NCBI RefSeq assembly: GCF_000721075.1
Contig: NZ_JOEQ01000006.1
Coordinates: forward strand, 124,001-188,000
Length of the DNA stretch: 64,000 nt
Reading direction: 5' to 3'
DNA from: Streptosporangium amethystogenes
Lineage (GTDB): Bacteria > Actinomycetota > Actinomycetes > Streptosporangiales > Streptosporangiaceae
Shown: positions 43,306-52,282 of the stretch, piece by piece
Numbering within the stretch: position 1 is the first letter of the stretch
Layout: each line of letters opens with the position of its first letter
Position numbers and translations under genes: made by a program
Notes under the pieces: model-generated
What the model was told of the DNA's origin: nothing
Databases searched by the model: none
Seen by the model: the letters and a program-made list of their open reading frames with translations, nothing else

Positions 43306-44313
43306 ATGAGTTCGGTGAGCATCAAGGAAGTGGCCGCGCGGGCCGGAGTCTCCCCGGGAACGGTCTCCAACGTGCTCAACCGCCCGGAGAAGGTCGCCGA
43401 GTCCACCCGCTCCCGGGTCGAGAAGGCCATTCGTGACCTGGGGTTCGTCCGGCACGGCTCCGCCTCCAGCCTGCGGGCCGGGCACAGCCGCACCGTCGGC
43501 CTCTCGGTCATCGACATCGGCAACCCCTTCTTCACGGACGTGGCCGCCGGGGTCGAGGAGGTGGCCAGCGAGCGCGGGTACGCGGTGATCCTGGGCAACT
43601 CCTCGGGCGACAGGCTCAAGGAGGAGCGCAACCTCCTGGTCTTCGCCGAGCAGCGGGTCCGCGGGGTGCTCATCACCCCCGCCGGGGGGAACCTGGCCAA
43701 GCTCGACCAGCTCAGGGAGCGCGGCATCAACGTGGTCCTGGTGGATCACCCCGCCGAGCGCGCCGACCAGTGCTCGGTGGCGGTCAACGACATCACCGGC
43801 GGTTCCCTCGCGGTCTCCCACCTGCTGGCCGCCGGGGCCGGCCGGATCGCCTACGTCACCGGCCCCCTCACCATCCGCCAGTGCGCCGACCGGCTGACCG
43901 GCGCCGAGCGGGCGCTGGCCGCGGCGGGCCGCGATCCCGGGCAGGCGCTGGAGGAGGTCGCGATGAGCGCGATGAACGCCAGGTCCGGGCAGCAGGCCGC
44001 GGAGAAGCTCATCGCCGAGGGGCGGCTGCCGGACGCCGTGTTCTGCGCGAACGACCTGCTGGCCCTCGGCATGCTGCGGGGGCTGCTTCACGCGGGCGTG
44101 CGGGTCCCCCAGGACGTCCTGCTCATCGGTTACGACGACATCGACTTCGCCTCGGCGTCCGCGGTCTCGCTCACCTCGATCCGGCAGCCGACCCACCGGC
44201 TCGGCAGGGTGGCCACCGAACTGCTGCTCGACGAGTGCGACAACCCGGAGTCCCATGCCCACCAGCAGGTCATGTTCCAGCCCGAACTGATCGTCCGTGA
44301 GTCGACCCACTGA
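43306..44313 (+). CDS. LacI-family transcriptional regulator
   Basis: A 335-residue repressor. The N-terminal HTH (SIKEVAARAGVSPGTVSNVLNRPEKV, within residues 5-30) and hinge are followed by a periplasmic-binding-like sugar sensor (SVIDIGNPFFTD, AERADQCSVAVND, FCANDLLALGM, IGYDDIDFASA). It probably represses the upstream esterase gene and itself through ACGTTTTA-type operators. ATG at 43306 has no ribosome site and likely leads a leaderless mRNA; GTG at 43300 is an alternative. Confidence 0.93.
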   Translation: MSSVSIKEVAARAGVSPGTVSNVLNRPEKVAESTRSRVEKAIRDLGFVRHGSASSLRAGHSRTVGLSVIDIGNPFFTDVAAGVEEVASERGYAVILGNSSGDRLKEERNLLVFAEQRVRGVLITPAGGNLAKLDQLRERGINVVLVDHPAERADQCSVAVNDITGGSLAVSHLLAAGAGRIAYVTGPLTIRQCADRLTGAERALAAAGRDPGQALEEVAMSAMNARSGQQAAEKLIAEGRLPDAVFCANDLLALGMLRGLLHAGVRVPQDVLLIGYDDIDFASASAVSLTSIRQPTHRLGRVATELLLDECDNPESHAHQQVMFQPELIVRESTH

Positions 44314-44350
44314 TCTCCGCCGGCGGCCGCCGGCGCGGACACCCGGGACG

Positions 44351-44374
44351 TTCAGGTGCGCTTGCGCGCCTGAA
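44351..44374. terminator. Hairpin between lacI and plsC genes
   Basis: TTCAGG-T-GCGC pairs with GCGC-G-CCTGAA across a 2-nt loop, overlapping the last codons of the plsC gene. The 16-bp palindrome at 44319-44334 adds a second possible stem. The genes are convergent. Confidence 0.4.
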
Positions 44375-45071
44375 CGAGACTCTCCTTGGCGGCGCGGGCG
44401 GCCTCGGCCTTGGCGCTCGCGGCATACCTGTCGACATACTCCTGGCCGGAGAGCTCCATCAGCGCGTACATGATCTCGTCGGTGACGGCGCGCAGCACGA
44501 GGCGGTCCTCCTCCATTCCGTAGTAGCGGGTGAAGTCCAGCGGCTTGCCGAACTTCACACCGGGACGGATGCCCAGCTTGGGCAGGATGCGGCCGGGAGG
44601 CATCATCTCAAAGGTGTTGACCATCGCCCACGGGATGACCGGCACGCGCGACTCCAGCGCCAGGCGGGCCACCCCGGTCTTGCCCTTGTAGAGACGACCG
44701 TCGTGGGAGCGGGTGCCCTCGGGATAGATGGCGAGCACATGGCCCTCGTCAAGAATGCGCCTGCCGGTGCGGAGCGCCGCCTCGCTGGCCTTGCCCCCCG
44801 AGCGGTCGATCGGGACGGTGCCGACACCACTGAAGAAGGCCCTGCTCAGCATTCCCTTGAGGCCGCGGCCGGTGAAGTAGTCGGACTTGCCGAGAGAGAT
44901 CACCTTGCGCCGCAGGAAGAGCGCACCGAAGAAATGGTCGGCGAATGACAGGTGGTTTCCGGCCAGGATCACCGGCCCCTGCCTCGGCACATTGTCCACG
45001 CCCTCCACCCACGGGCGGAAAATCACGTGGAGCAGGGGTCCGAGGATCGCCTTCACCACCCAGTAGAACAC
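44352..45071 (-). CDS. plsC: 1-Acylglycerol-3-phosphate acyltransferase (PlsC family)
   Basis: Acylates lysophosphatidic acid in phospholipid synthesis, at the inner membrane. The 239-residue product has the acyltransferase motifs NHLSFAD (39-45, catalytic NHxxxxD), GVGTVPIDR (about 82-90) and YPEGTRS (about 116-122). One N-terminal hydrophobic helix anchors it. GTG at 45071 has GGAG 6 nt upstream. The position corresponds to Rv2182c in the mycobacterial neighbourhood. It is divergent from the esterase gene. Confidence 0.93.
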   Translation of the reverse strand: MFYWVVKAILGPLLHVIFRPWVEGVDNVPRQGPVILAGNHLSFADHFFGALFLRRKVISLGKSDYFTGRGLKGMLSRAFFSGVGTVPIDRSGGKASEAALRTGRRILDEGHVLAIYPEGTRSHDGRLYKGKTGVARLALESRVPVIPWAMVNTFEMMPPGRILPKLGIRPGVKFGKPLDFTRYYGMEEDRLVLRAVTDEIMYALMELSGQEYVDRYAASAKAEAARAAKESLVQARKRT

Positions 45072-45220
45072 TCCATGCTCCTTCAGTTGACAGGCGAGGA
45101 CCTGGAGTTATCCTCCCACTTCCGGCCTCGGTCACCTACACCACCGAACCACCCAAATCGACCTCTCGCAAAACACGCCCCAGTCGTGCGACGATCGGGC
45201 GAACCTTACAAGGAGCCGCG

Positions 45221-45985
45221 ATGCCAGTCATGCCCGGTGCGGAGGCGTACCACCATGCGGGAGGACAGATCGGCGTCCTGCTCTGTCATGGATTTACCGG
45301 ATCGCCGCAGTCCCTGCGCCCGTGGGGCGAGTACCTGGCGGCGGCGGGCATCACCGTGTCGCTGCCACGGCTGCCCGGCCACGGCACCACCTGGCAGGAG
45401 ATGAGCCACACCCGCTGGGAGGACTGGTACGCCGAGTTGGACAAGTCCCTGGCGGACCTGCGTGGCAACTGCGCCGAGGTCTTCGTCATGGGCCTGTCGC
45501 TCGGCGGCTGCATGGCGCTGCGGCTGGCCGAGGTGCACGGCGACCGGATCAGCGGGCTGGTGATCGTCAACCCGTCGGTGACCAACGACGTGCTGCTGCT
45601 CAGGCTGGCTCCCCTGCTCAGGTTCGTGATCGCGTCGGTGCCCGGTGTGGCGGGAGACATCAAGAAGGAGGGGGCGACCGAGCTCGGCTACTCGCGCACA
45701 CCGGTCAAGGCGGCGGCCACCCTCCCCCGGCTCTGGGCACTGACCCAGTCGGAGCTGAGCAAGATCACCCAGCCAGTACTGGTTTTTCATAGCCCACAGG
45801 ATCATGTTGTGAAACCGGCGAGTGTGCGTATTCTGCGTGAGAAGCTGACCGGGGGGAATCTGAATGTGGTGGAGCTCGCCGACAGCTACCACGTCGCGAC
45901 TCTTGACAATGATGCGGATCGGATCTTTGCGGGGAGCCTGGAGTTCATCAAGACGAACGCGTCTGTACCCTTGCAGAGAGACTGA
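45221..45985 (+). CDS. Alpha/beta hydrolase, monoacylglycerol lipase/Est30-like carboxylesterase
   Basis: A 254-residue hydrolase. The oxyanion block CHGFTGSP (22-29), nucleophile GLSLGG (Ser about 93), Asp in SPQDHVV (about 200) and His in SYHVATLDND (about 230) are complete and match the Est30/monoglyceride-lipase family. Cytoplasmic, no signal peptide. Substrate probably a short- or medium-chain ester or monoglyceride, consistent with the neighbouring PlsC gene. ATG at 45221 has AGGAG 6 nt upstream. The open frame extends further but has no family content. Confidence 0.9.
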   Translation: MPVMPGAEAYHHAGGQIGVLLCHGFTGSPQSLRPWGEYLAAAGITVSLPRLPGHGTTWQEMSHTRWEDWYAELDKSLADLRGNCAEVFVMGLSLGGCMALRLAEVHGDRISGLVIVNPSVTNDVLLLRLAPLLRFVIASVPGVAGDIKKEGATELGYSRTPVKAAATLPRLWALTQSELSKITQPVLVFHSPQDHVVKPASVRILREKLTGGNLNVVELADSYHVATLDNDADRIFAGSLEFIKTNASVPLQRD

Positions 45986-46030
45986 TCCCGAGCGGAGGAT
46001 GCGCGGTCTCCGGGAGAAAGGGATCGGCCG

Positions 46031-46051
46031 ATGAACAACGGGCCCAGCTAA
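46031..46051 (+). CDS. Six-codon upstream reading frame
   Basis: ATG at 46031 opens MNNGPS and ends with TAA at 46049-46051, exactly adjacent to the GTG start of the next gene. The purine-rich AAAGGGATC lies upstream, whereas the following GTG has no ribosome site. Ribosomes ending here could restart on the GTG. Whether it is translated is inference. Confidence 0.4.
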   Translation: MNNGPS

Positions 46052-46522
46052 GTGACACCTCAAAGTGACGAGGACGAGGTCTGGCGTCAGATCGTCGCGT
46101 CCTTCAACGATCCCGCCGAGCACGACTCGGCACATCAGCCGTGGCCGGACAGTGAGAACCTGCCGGCCGAACCTCCGCGACGAGTGATCAAGCAGTCGGA
46201 CGAGGAAGACCTCCTGCGTGAGGACGACCTGGCCGACGACGACTCCGACACCGAACGGAGTGACGGCGAGGAGGAGGAGCACTACGTGCCTCCGCCACCA
46301 CCCCCGCTGCCCAAGACCGACGCCGCCACCAAGATCGCATGGTTGGCCCTGTTCGGCGGGCCCGCCTACCTGCTGCTCAGCGCCGCACTCAGCTGGAACC
46401 TGCAGGGCTGGATGCTGTTCACCGCGGTCGCCGCGTTCATCGGTGGTTTCGTGGCGCTGGTGGTCCGCATGGGCGACGGTCCGCCCAACGACTCCGGCTG
46501 GGACGACGGCGCGGTCATCTGA
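46052..46522 (+). CDS. Acidic two-helix membrane protein of unknown function
   Basis: A 156-residue protein I cannot assign. The first 80 residues are strongly acidic (EEDLLREDDLADDDSD), followed by a poly-Pro run (PPPPPPLP) and two membrane helices (WLALFGGPAYLLLSA, about 95-109, and LFTAVAAFIGGFVALVV, about 122-138). Similar small proteins are common in actinobacteria beside lipid genes. It is 67 nt after the esterase and may be in its transcript. The GTG start follows a tiny upstream frame with no spacer. Confidence 0.7.
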   Translation: MTPQSDEDEVWRQIVASFNDPAEHDSAHQPWPDSENLPAEPPRRVIKQSDEEDLLREDDLADDDSDTERSDGEEEEHYVPPPPPPLPKTDAATKIAWLALFGGPAYLLLSAALSWNLQGWMLFTAVAAFIGGFVALVVRMGDGPPNDSGWDDGAVI

Positions 46523-46537
46523 GCGGGAGGCCCGGCC

Positions 46538-47665
46538 TTACGGCTTGGCGCGCGCCGGGGTACCGAAGCGCTCGATCACGTCCGTGTACTTGCCGGAGGC
46601 GTCGACCACGTGGCCGACCGACCACACGGTGCCGGTGCCCGGCAGATAGGTCACGGCCTGGAGCCTCACCGTCCGGGAGTCGGTGGTCTCGGGGCCGCGC
46701 AACGCCTTGACCTTGTGCCCGTCGTAGCGAAGCAGGAACGCCTCGCCGGGTCGGTCCAGGTCGACCCCGGAGATCCAGAAGTGGCCCTTGCGGTCGCCGG
46801 TCACCCCGTACAGGCGGATGTCACCGGCGGGCGGGGACACCCGGGACCACCTCTTGCCGTTCCACGACAGAATCAACGGGACGGTCTCGCCGGCCCCCCG
46901 ATACAGGCCGCCGACGGCGATTGCCCGCTTCGACCCGTCGACGTGGACGTCACGCAGGTAGCCGCCGGGAATCTCGGGGGTCTTGAAAGGCTTCCAGCGC
47001 CCGCCGGACTGCCTCATGATCAACGGCCTGCCCGCGGCGTCGCCCACCGCCCACCCGTCGCTCTTGCCCGACAGCGCCACGCCGTACAGCGTGCCCCTGC
47101 CGGAAAGCTGGGTGAGCTTCCACTTCGAACCGGTGCCGGTCACGATCAGGGGCTGCTTGTCACGGCGGCCGACGGCGACCATCCTGCCGGGGACGGCCGC
47201 CACCCCGCCCAGCCAGTCACCCGCGTGCAGTTTGTCGACGACGACCCTGTCGAAGGCCGCCCCGTCTCCCTTCGCCAGGTAGGGAAGACCGTCATGTCCC
47301 TCACCGACGGCCCACAGCTCCGACGCCGAGGCCGCCGCGACGGAACGCAGGGGCCCCGCGCCCGTCGGGTCGTTGCGGATGCCGACCTCGTTCCAGGAGG
47401 AACCGTTCCAGTGGGTGATCGCGCCACGGCTCTGCCAGACGTCCCAGACGCTCTGCTGGCCCACCGCCCACACACTCGTGGCCGAGACGCCCACCACGTC
47501 GGAGAGCGATCCGTCACTGCTCAGGCCCGCGCTGGCCGGAGCCTGCCAGGCCTCGGCCACGGGCGGGCTGACGGGATCGGCATGTGCTGGAAAGGTGTGC
47601 GAGGACAGCAGGAGCAGGCCTCCCGCGCAGAGAGCCAGCGCACGCCGCGGAAGGCGACGGGTCAT
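46538..47665 (-). CDS. Secreted beta-propeller-like protein
   Basis: A 375-residue exported protein. A signal peptide (about 1-30, with RRLPRRALALCAGG and cleavage near AHA) is followed by repeated propeller-like blocks such as DVVGVSATSVWAVGQ, SVAAASASELWAVGE, GVALSGKSDGWAVGD, DVHVDGSKRAIAVGG, GVTGDRKGHFWISG and AVTYLPGTGTVWSVG, each with a Trp-Ala-Val-Gly end. Such proteins are widespread in actinobacteria and their function is unknown. It ends 15 nt from the convergent acidic membrane protein gene. Confidence 0.8.
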   Translation of the reverse strand: MTRRLPRRALALCAGGLLLLSSHTFPAHADPVSPPVAEAWQAPASAGLSSDGSLSDVVGVSATSVWAVGQQSVWDVWQSRGAITHWNGSSWNEVGIRNDPTGAGPLRSVAAASASELWAVGEGHDGLPYLAKGDGAAFDRVVVDKLHAGDWLGGVAAVPGRMVAVGRRDKQPLIVTGTGSKWKLTQLSGRGTLYGVALSGKSDGWAVGDAAGRPLIMRQSGGRWKPFKTPEIPGGYLRDVHVDGSKRAIAVGGLYRGAGETVPLILSWNGKRWSRVSPPAGDIRLYGVTGDRKGHFWISGVDLDRPGEAFLLRYDGHKVKALRGPETTDSRTVRLQAVTYLPGTGTVWSVGHVVDASGKYTDVIERFGTPARAKP

Positions 47666-47723
47666 GTTCCAAATGGTACGGGGCTCGTCCCCTCCCCGCG
47701 TCCCGGTCTCTCCAGTTGACGGG

Positions 47724-47781
47724 CGTGATCCGGAAAGACACCTTTCCGTTCGTCACGAAAACCCTGATCCCACCGGTTTTC
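47724..47781 (-). terminator. Hairpins downstream of the nuclease-like gene
   Basis: GAAAACC (47757-47763) pairs with GGTTTTC (47775-47781), and CGGAAAG (47731-47737) with CTTTCCG (47742-47748); CGTGA (47724-47728) can pair with TCACG (47753-47757). On the minus strand they follow the stop of the endonuclease/phosphatase-family gene and precede the propeller-protein gene. Confidence 0.45.
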
Positions 47782-47806
47782 TCGGCTCCCCGGGAAAGCG
47801 GGTTCC

Positions 47807-48517
47807 TCAGAGGTGGGGCCCGGGGAGCCGATGATCCAGTTCGGCGATCACCGGCAGGTGGTCGGTGGCGGCCACCAGGTCTGCCGGATCGGCCTCGACA
47901 CCCCCGCAGGAGACCACGGAGAGGCCGGTCACCGCGAAGATCGCGTCAATCCGCTTGTGCGGCCCCCTGGCCGGGAAGGTGAAGCCGTCACCTCGCGGTG
48001 AGACCGGGTAGCAGTCGGTCAGCCGTTCGGCGAGGTGCTGCCAGCTCGGCTGCCCGGACTGCTCGTTGATGTCTCCGGCCAGCACCGGCAGCGCGCCGAA
48101 CCGGTCGGCCACCTCTCCCAGGAGCCTCACCGCCTCGTCCGCGTGCCGGCGCCTGGCCGTCTCGTCGAGGTCGAGGTGGATTGAGCCGACGGCGACCCGC
48201 CGCCCCTCCGCCTCCACCACGGCGATCGCGATGGCCCGCCGCTCCAGGGGAAAGAAGGACTCCAGCAGGTGCCCCTCCCCATGCAGCAGCCGCACGCCGG
48301 GACCGGTCAGCACCGCGACGCCGCCCCTGCGCCGGCCGGCCGCCACGGACAGTCCGCCGAAGGCGGCCAGCCGTCTGCGCCTGCGGCGCCAGCAGAGGAA
48401 CCGGGGCGCCTCCTGCACACAGAGCACGTCCGCGCGGAGCGCGGCGACCACCCGCTCCAGCGCCGGGATGTCGTCCCTCATGGAACGCACGTTGTAGCTG
48501 GCGATCCTGAGCACCAC
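47807..48517 (-). CDS. Endonuclease/exonuclease/phosphatase-family protein
   Basis: A 236-residue protein of the EEP superfamily. The metal and catalytic blocks appear: SYNVRS (7-12), VCQEAP-type CVQEAPR (about 33-39), SIHLDLDE, AGDINEQ (about 144-150) and TDHLPV near the C-terminus. Members hydrolyse phosphodiesters in nucleic acids or lipids; the substrate is unknown. I chose GTG at 48517 because GAGG lies 5 nt upstream and the family starts there; ATG at 48580 would add 21 residues. Confidence 0.85.
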   Translation of the reverse strand: MVLRIASYNVRSMRDDIPALERVVAALRADVLCVQEAPRFLCWRRRRRRLAAFGGLSVAAGRRRGGVAVLTGPGVRLLHGEGHLLESFFPLERRAIAIAVVEAEGRRVAVGSIHLDLDETARRRHADEAVRLLGEVADRFGALPVLAGDINEQSGQPSWQHLAERLTDCYPVSPRGDGFTFPARGPHKRIDAIFAVTGLSVVSCGGVEADPADLVAATDHLPVIAELDHRLPGPHL

Positions 48518-48780
48518 GGCTGCCTCACTTCGCGACGCGTGACGTGAGGGTAACCGCACACCGTCGGATATACCAGACATCCATCCCTAATCGGTATACA
48601 GGCCGCGGGCAGGCGGACGACGGTGCGTGTCCGGTCCTACCCGGGGTCTCCGGCCCACGCGTCCCGGGGGCCCCGCCCGGCAGGACGGGGCATGCCTCTG
48701 CCGGATGCCCCGGGAAAGGCCCTCCCTGGGCGGACCGGGGAAAGGCTTCCCGCAGCGGCTTTCCGAGAGGAGAACCCCGG

Positions 48781-49725
48781 TCAGCGCCTGCGGGCGAGAT
48801 CCGCGGCGCCCACCAGGCCCGCCGAGGCACCGAGTTCGGCCAGCCGGATGTCGGCCAGCGGGCGGTGCCCCCGGCCGCTCAGGTGCGTGGCGAAGAACTC
48901 GCGGGTCTCGTCGATCCACAGATCCGCGGCGCGCGAGACACCGCCGCCGAGTACGAAGCAGCCGGGGTCGAGGACGGCGACGAGGTCGGCCAGCCCCTGA
49001 CCGATCCAGCGGGCCATCGAGGAGAACGCGGCCAGCGCGGCCGGGTCGCCCTGTCTGGCGGCCTCGGTGACCTCGTGGCCCTCGATCTGTTCCGGCGTAC
49101 CACCGGCGATCTTCAGGAGCGTGACGGCCCTGTCCGGCTCGGCCTCGGCGATCTTCCTGGCCTCGTTGACCAACGCGTTGCCGCTGGCGTACTGCTCCCA
49201 GCAACCGAGGTTGCCGCACCCACACCGGTGCCCCTGGGGGACCACCTGCATGTGGCCGAACTCGGCGCCCATGCCCCAGCGCCCCCGGTAGAGGGAACCG
49301 TCGAGCACGATGCCGCCGCCGATGCCGGTGCCGACGGTCACGCACACCAGGTGGCTCTCCCCTCGTCCGGCGCCGAACCTGGCCTCGCCCCACGCCATCG
49401 CGTTGGCGTCGTTCTCCACCACGACGGGCAGACCGACCAGGTCGGAGACCTTCTTCTGCAGGGGCTCCTCGCGCCAGGCGAGGTTGGGGGCGAACCGGAC
49501 GATGGACCGGGTCTCGTCGACGAACCCGGCGGCACCGAGACCGACGGCCTCGATCTCGCGGTCCCTGGCGAGTTCCAGGATCACGTCACCGATCGTGTGG
49601 GCGACCTGCTCGGGGTTCTCGGCCGGGGTGGGCCGCAGCAGGTGCGCGACGATCTGGCCGTCCTCGTCGACGACTCCCGCCGCGACCTTCGTACCGCCGA
49701 TGTCCACGCCGATGGTCAGCGCCAT
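48781..49725 (-). CDS. glk: ROK-family glucokinase
   Basis: Phosphorylates glucose with ATP. The 314-residue product has the ATP-binding DIGGTKVAAG (8-17), sugar-binding ENDANAMAWGE (about 108-118) and the ROK zinc motif CGCGNLGCWEQ (about 165-175). In actinobacteria this orthologue (GlkA) also mediates glucose repression. ATG at 49725 has GGAAG upstream. It precedes the DUF5304, ArsA and SRPBCC genes in a common actinobacterial order. Confidence 0.94.
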   Translation of the reverse strand: MALTIGVDIGGTKVAAGVVDEDGQIVAHLLRPTPAENPEQVAHTIGDVILELARDREIEAVGLGAAGFVDETRSIVRFAPNLAWREEPLQKKVSDLVGLPVVVENDANAMAWGEARFGAGRGESHLVCVTVGTGIGGGIVLDGSLYRGRWGMGAEFGHMQVVPQGHRCGCGNLGCWEQYASGNALVNEARKIAEAEPDRAVTLLKIAGGTPEQIEGHEVTEAARQGDPAALAAFSSMARWIGQGLADLVAVLDPGCFVLGGGVSRAADLWIDETREFFATHLSGRGHRPLADIRLAELGASAGLVGAADLARRR

Positions 49726-49753
49726 TGTCCGTTTCTTCCTCTCCCCCTGGGGC

Positions 49754-50596
49754 TCACCCCAGGTCGATGTGCTCCACGGGGGTGTCCTCGCGCTCGCGCT
49801 CCCGTGTCCGCTGACCGGGCGCGGGTTTGCCGAGCCCCTCGACCGCCGACTTGAAGGCGGCGAACAACTCGGTGCCGGCCTGCATGAGGTGGTCGGTGAC
49901 GGCGGCTCCCGACTCACGCTGCGCGGCCATCGCGCGGCAGACGGGGCAGGCACGGCAGATGTACTCCTCGGGCTCGGAGACCGCCTCCTCCCACACGTCC
50001 CGCTCTCTTCCTCGACCGCCGCCGGAGAACGCGCTGCCGAAACCGGTCATCGTGCCCTTGATCAGATTCTTGCGCAGTTCCCTGGCCGCCTTCTGCTGCA
50101 GCGTGTCGAAGAGTTTGAACGCCTCCTCGGCGGCGCTGCCCAGGGGGTCCCTGTCTGCTTCGGCCCGCTCCTCACGCACCCGCTCGTCTCGCCCGCGCTC
50201 CTCGGTCCCGCCCGGCTCCTCGCGCTCGCCGGAACGGCCCCACGGGGTCCAGCCGGTCCGCTCCTCGTGCCGGGCCCGATCGGCGCGCTCGAACCACTCG
50301 GCGCGCGCGTCGTGCTCGGCCTGCTCCGAGATCGGGGTCCGCCCGGAAGAAGCCTCGGGCTCGCTCCCCGCCTCAGCCGTCTCGACCGGCTCGACAGACT
50401 CGACCGATCCGGTACGCCCGGACTGCGCGGCTCCCCCGGCAGGCTTCGCGCGGCGGCTCTTCTGAACCTTCTCTGCGCCTGCGGTGCCGGCGGTCTCGGC
50501 GGCGACCTCCGGCGTCACGGCGCCGACCGCCTTACCCGGCTTCCTGGGCGCACGCGGCTTCGGAGTCTTCTCGGCATCATTCGTGTTATCAGTCAT
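49754..50596 (-). CDS. DUF5304-family protein
   Basis: A 280-residue protein of unknown function. It begins with a charged, low-complexity region (Lys/Pro/Ala then Glu/Arg-rich, residues 1-150) and ends with a helical region (about 150-260) containing EEYICRACPVCRAM, whose C-x2-C-type pattern (C208, C211, C214 region) could bind a metal. Streptomyces homologues sit in the same order between glucokinase and the ArsA-like ATPase. The ATG at 50596 (GGAGG upstream) overlaps the ArsA gene's end by 8 nt. Confidence 0.78.
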   Translation of the reverse strand: MTDNTNDAEKTPKPRAPRKPGKAVGAVTPEVAAETAGTAGAEKVQKSRRAKPAGGAAQSGRTGSVESVEPVETAEAGSEPEASSGRTPISEQAEHDARAEWFERADRARHEERTGWTPWGRSGEREEPGGTEERGRDERVREERAEADRDPLGSAAEEAFKLFDTLQQKAARELRKNLIKGTMTGFGSAFSGGGRGRERDVWEEAVSEPEEYICRACPVCRAMAAQRESGAAVTDHLMQAGTELFAAFKSAVEGLGKPAPGQRTREREREDTPVEHIDLG

Positions 50597-51758
50597 CAGG
50601 CCCTCCCGCTTCGAACCGTACCCGGAGAAATCCATCTCGGAGCGCGGCTTCCCGCACCGACCTGCGAGCCAGCGCGGCGGGCAGGGCCAGGACCCGGCGG
50701 TAGGAACCGGCGTTGACGATCAGTTCGTCGCCCTTGCGCGCCAGATCCACCTCGCTCTTGTCCGCGAGCGGCAGGGCCAGGATCAGCTCGCCCTCGGCGG
50801 TGATCCGCAGCGGCGGGTCGACGGAGGGCGGGGCGAAGGGGTCGCTCCCGCGGTACATGGCCTCGGCGACACCGGCGAGGGCGTCGAGGCCGACGGGCTC
50901 GGCCTCCAGGTAGGGCACGGTGTGCACGGGCAGCGGCGCGAAGGACTCCTCGACCTCGGCCAGGTGCAGGGCCTGGGCCCGCACCCAACGCTGCCGCCAC
51001 TCGTCGGCGCCCTCCGAGGGGAAGACCCGGTTGGCGATCACCGCGTCGACACGGTAGCCGTACAGGCTGAGGGAGGTGAGCGTGCGGCGGGCCTCGGCCA
51101 GCACGACGGCCTCCGGGGTGAGCACCAGCCGGACGCTCGCGCCGGGCCCGGTGAGCAGCTCGCGCACCTCCAGCAACCCCCGGTGGAGCCGCTCCCCGGC
51201 GCCCACCACGTGGTCTTCCGGCACGCTGACCTGTGCCAGGCGGCGGATCAGCGGGGAGAGGGTGCGCAGCAGCCGCCTGCCGACGGGCAGCAGCCGGTTC
51301 ACGTGCCAGTCGAGGGCCTCGGGCAGGGCCAGCAGCCTGAGCGTCTCGGCGGTCGGGGCGCAGTCGATGACGATGACGTCCCACAGCCCGGTGCGCGCCT
51401 GCTCGCGCAGTTCCAGCAGCGCGATGACCTCCTCGGCGCCGGGCAGCACCGTGATCTCCTCGGCGGTCACCTCGTCGAGGCCGAGCTCGGCGAAGACGCC
51501 CCTGGCGTAGTCGCGCAGCTCGCCCCACTGGCGCTCCAGTGCCCGCTGGGTGTCGACCTGCTGCAGGGAGAGGCCGGGGGCGATCTCGGTGGGCTCCGTC
51601 GCGGCGGGCACGCCGAGGGCGTCGGCCAGCGAGTGGGCGGTGTCCGTGGAGACCACCAGGGTCTTGAGGCCGGACCTGGCGGCGAGGGTGGCGGTGGCCG
51701 CGGCGGCGGTCGTCTTGCCGACGCCGCCCTTGCCGGTGAAGAGCAGAACCCGGCTCAC
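50589..51758 (-). CDS. ArsA/Get3-family ATPase
   Basis: A 389-residue P-loop ATPase with the deviant Walker A GKGGVGKTT (9-17), the switch I-type DTAHSL (39-44), DCAPTAETLR (switch II, about 131-140) and ANRVFPSE. It contains one nucleotide-binding domain and a C-terminal beta-rich part. The family binds membrane-protein tails or client hydrophobic ligands; arsenite export is unlikely because ArsB/ArsD are absent. The mycobacterial counterpart is Rv2184c. The following gene starts 31 nt upstream (SRPBCC). Confidence 0.9.
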   Translation of the reverse strand: MSRVLLFTGKGGVGKTTAAAATATLAARSGLKTLVVSTDTAHSLADALGVPAATEPTEIAPGLSLQQVDTQRALERQWGELRDYARGVFAELGLDEVTAEEITVLPGAEEVIALLELREQARTGLWDVIVIDCAPTAETLRLLALPEALDWHVNRLLPVGRRLLRTLSPLIRRLAQVSVPEDHVVGAGERLHRGLLEVRELLTGPGASVRLVLTPEAVVLAEARRTLTSLSLYGYRVDAVIANRVFPSEGADEWRQRWVRAQALHLAEVEESFAPLPVHTVPYLEAEPVGLDALAGVAEAMYRGSDPFAPPSVDPPLRITAEGELILALPLADKSEVDLARKGDELIVNAGSYRRVLALPAALARRSVREAALRDGFLRVRFEAGGPDD

Positions 51759-51788
51759 GTCATCCTCCCGAGGGACGGTTCCGCGACC

Positions 51789-52226
51789 TCATTGGGTCTC
51801 GACGCGCTTCTTCAGCCCCTTCAGGGCGGTGTCGACGATGACCTTCTCCGCCTTCCGCTTGATCATGCCGATCATCGGCACCTTGAGGTCGACGGCGAGT
51901 TCGTACGTCACCTCGGTGTCGCCGCCCACGTCGGCGAGACGGTAGCTCCCGGTGAGCCCGGAGAGCATCTTCCCCGCCTCGGCGATGCTCCAGTCGACGG
52001 ACTCGTCGCCGCCCCAGGTGTAGCGGAGGGTGTACTCGTCGCTGATCACACCCGCGTCGAGGACGAACCTGACCGTGGCCGGGCGGCCGTCCTCTCCGGT
52101 GGAGAGGATCCGCGCGGACTTCACCTGGCCCGCCCACTGGGGGTAGGAGGGGAAGTCGGCGATGACCGCCATGATGGTCGACCGGTCCGCGCCGATCGTG
52201 ATGCTGGAGGTGGTGCGATCAGCCAT
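51789..52226 (-). CDS. SRPBCC/START-like lipid-binding protein
   Basis: A 145-residue protein of the polyketide-cyclase/SRPBCC fold, with IGADRSTIMAVIADFPSYPQW (8-28) at the helix-strand start and FVLDAGVISDEYTLRYTW and TEVTYELAVDLKVP blocks. It has a hydrophobic cavity for a small ligand or lipid. The mycobacterial counterpart in the same place is Rv2185c. ATG at 52226 has TACGGT 6 nt upstream and no ribosome site, so it is probably leaderless. Ligand unknown. Confidence 0.87.
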   Translation of the reverse strand: MADRTTSSITIGADRSTIMAVIADFPSYPQWAGQVKSARILSTGEDGRPATVRFVLDAGVISDEYTLRYTWGGDESVDWSIAEAGKMLSGLTGSYRLADVGGDTEVTYELAVDLKVPMIGMIKRKAEKVIVDTALKGLKKRVETQ

Positions 52227-52282
52227 GGGCCAACCGTACTGCTTCACGATCGTCCGCGTACGCCTGGCGGGGCCGCGGGTGG

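Noticed and set aside
43297..44310. Full-length open frame antisense to the LacI gene
   Set aside because: GC-driven absence of stops; the LacI product is clearly the real one.
44319..44334. 16-bp perfect palindrome GCCGGCGGCCGCCGGC
   Set aside because: Composition in a high-GC genome makes such palindromes common; it could add to termination but shows no other support.
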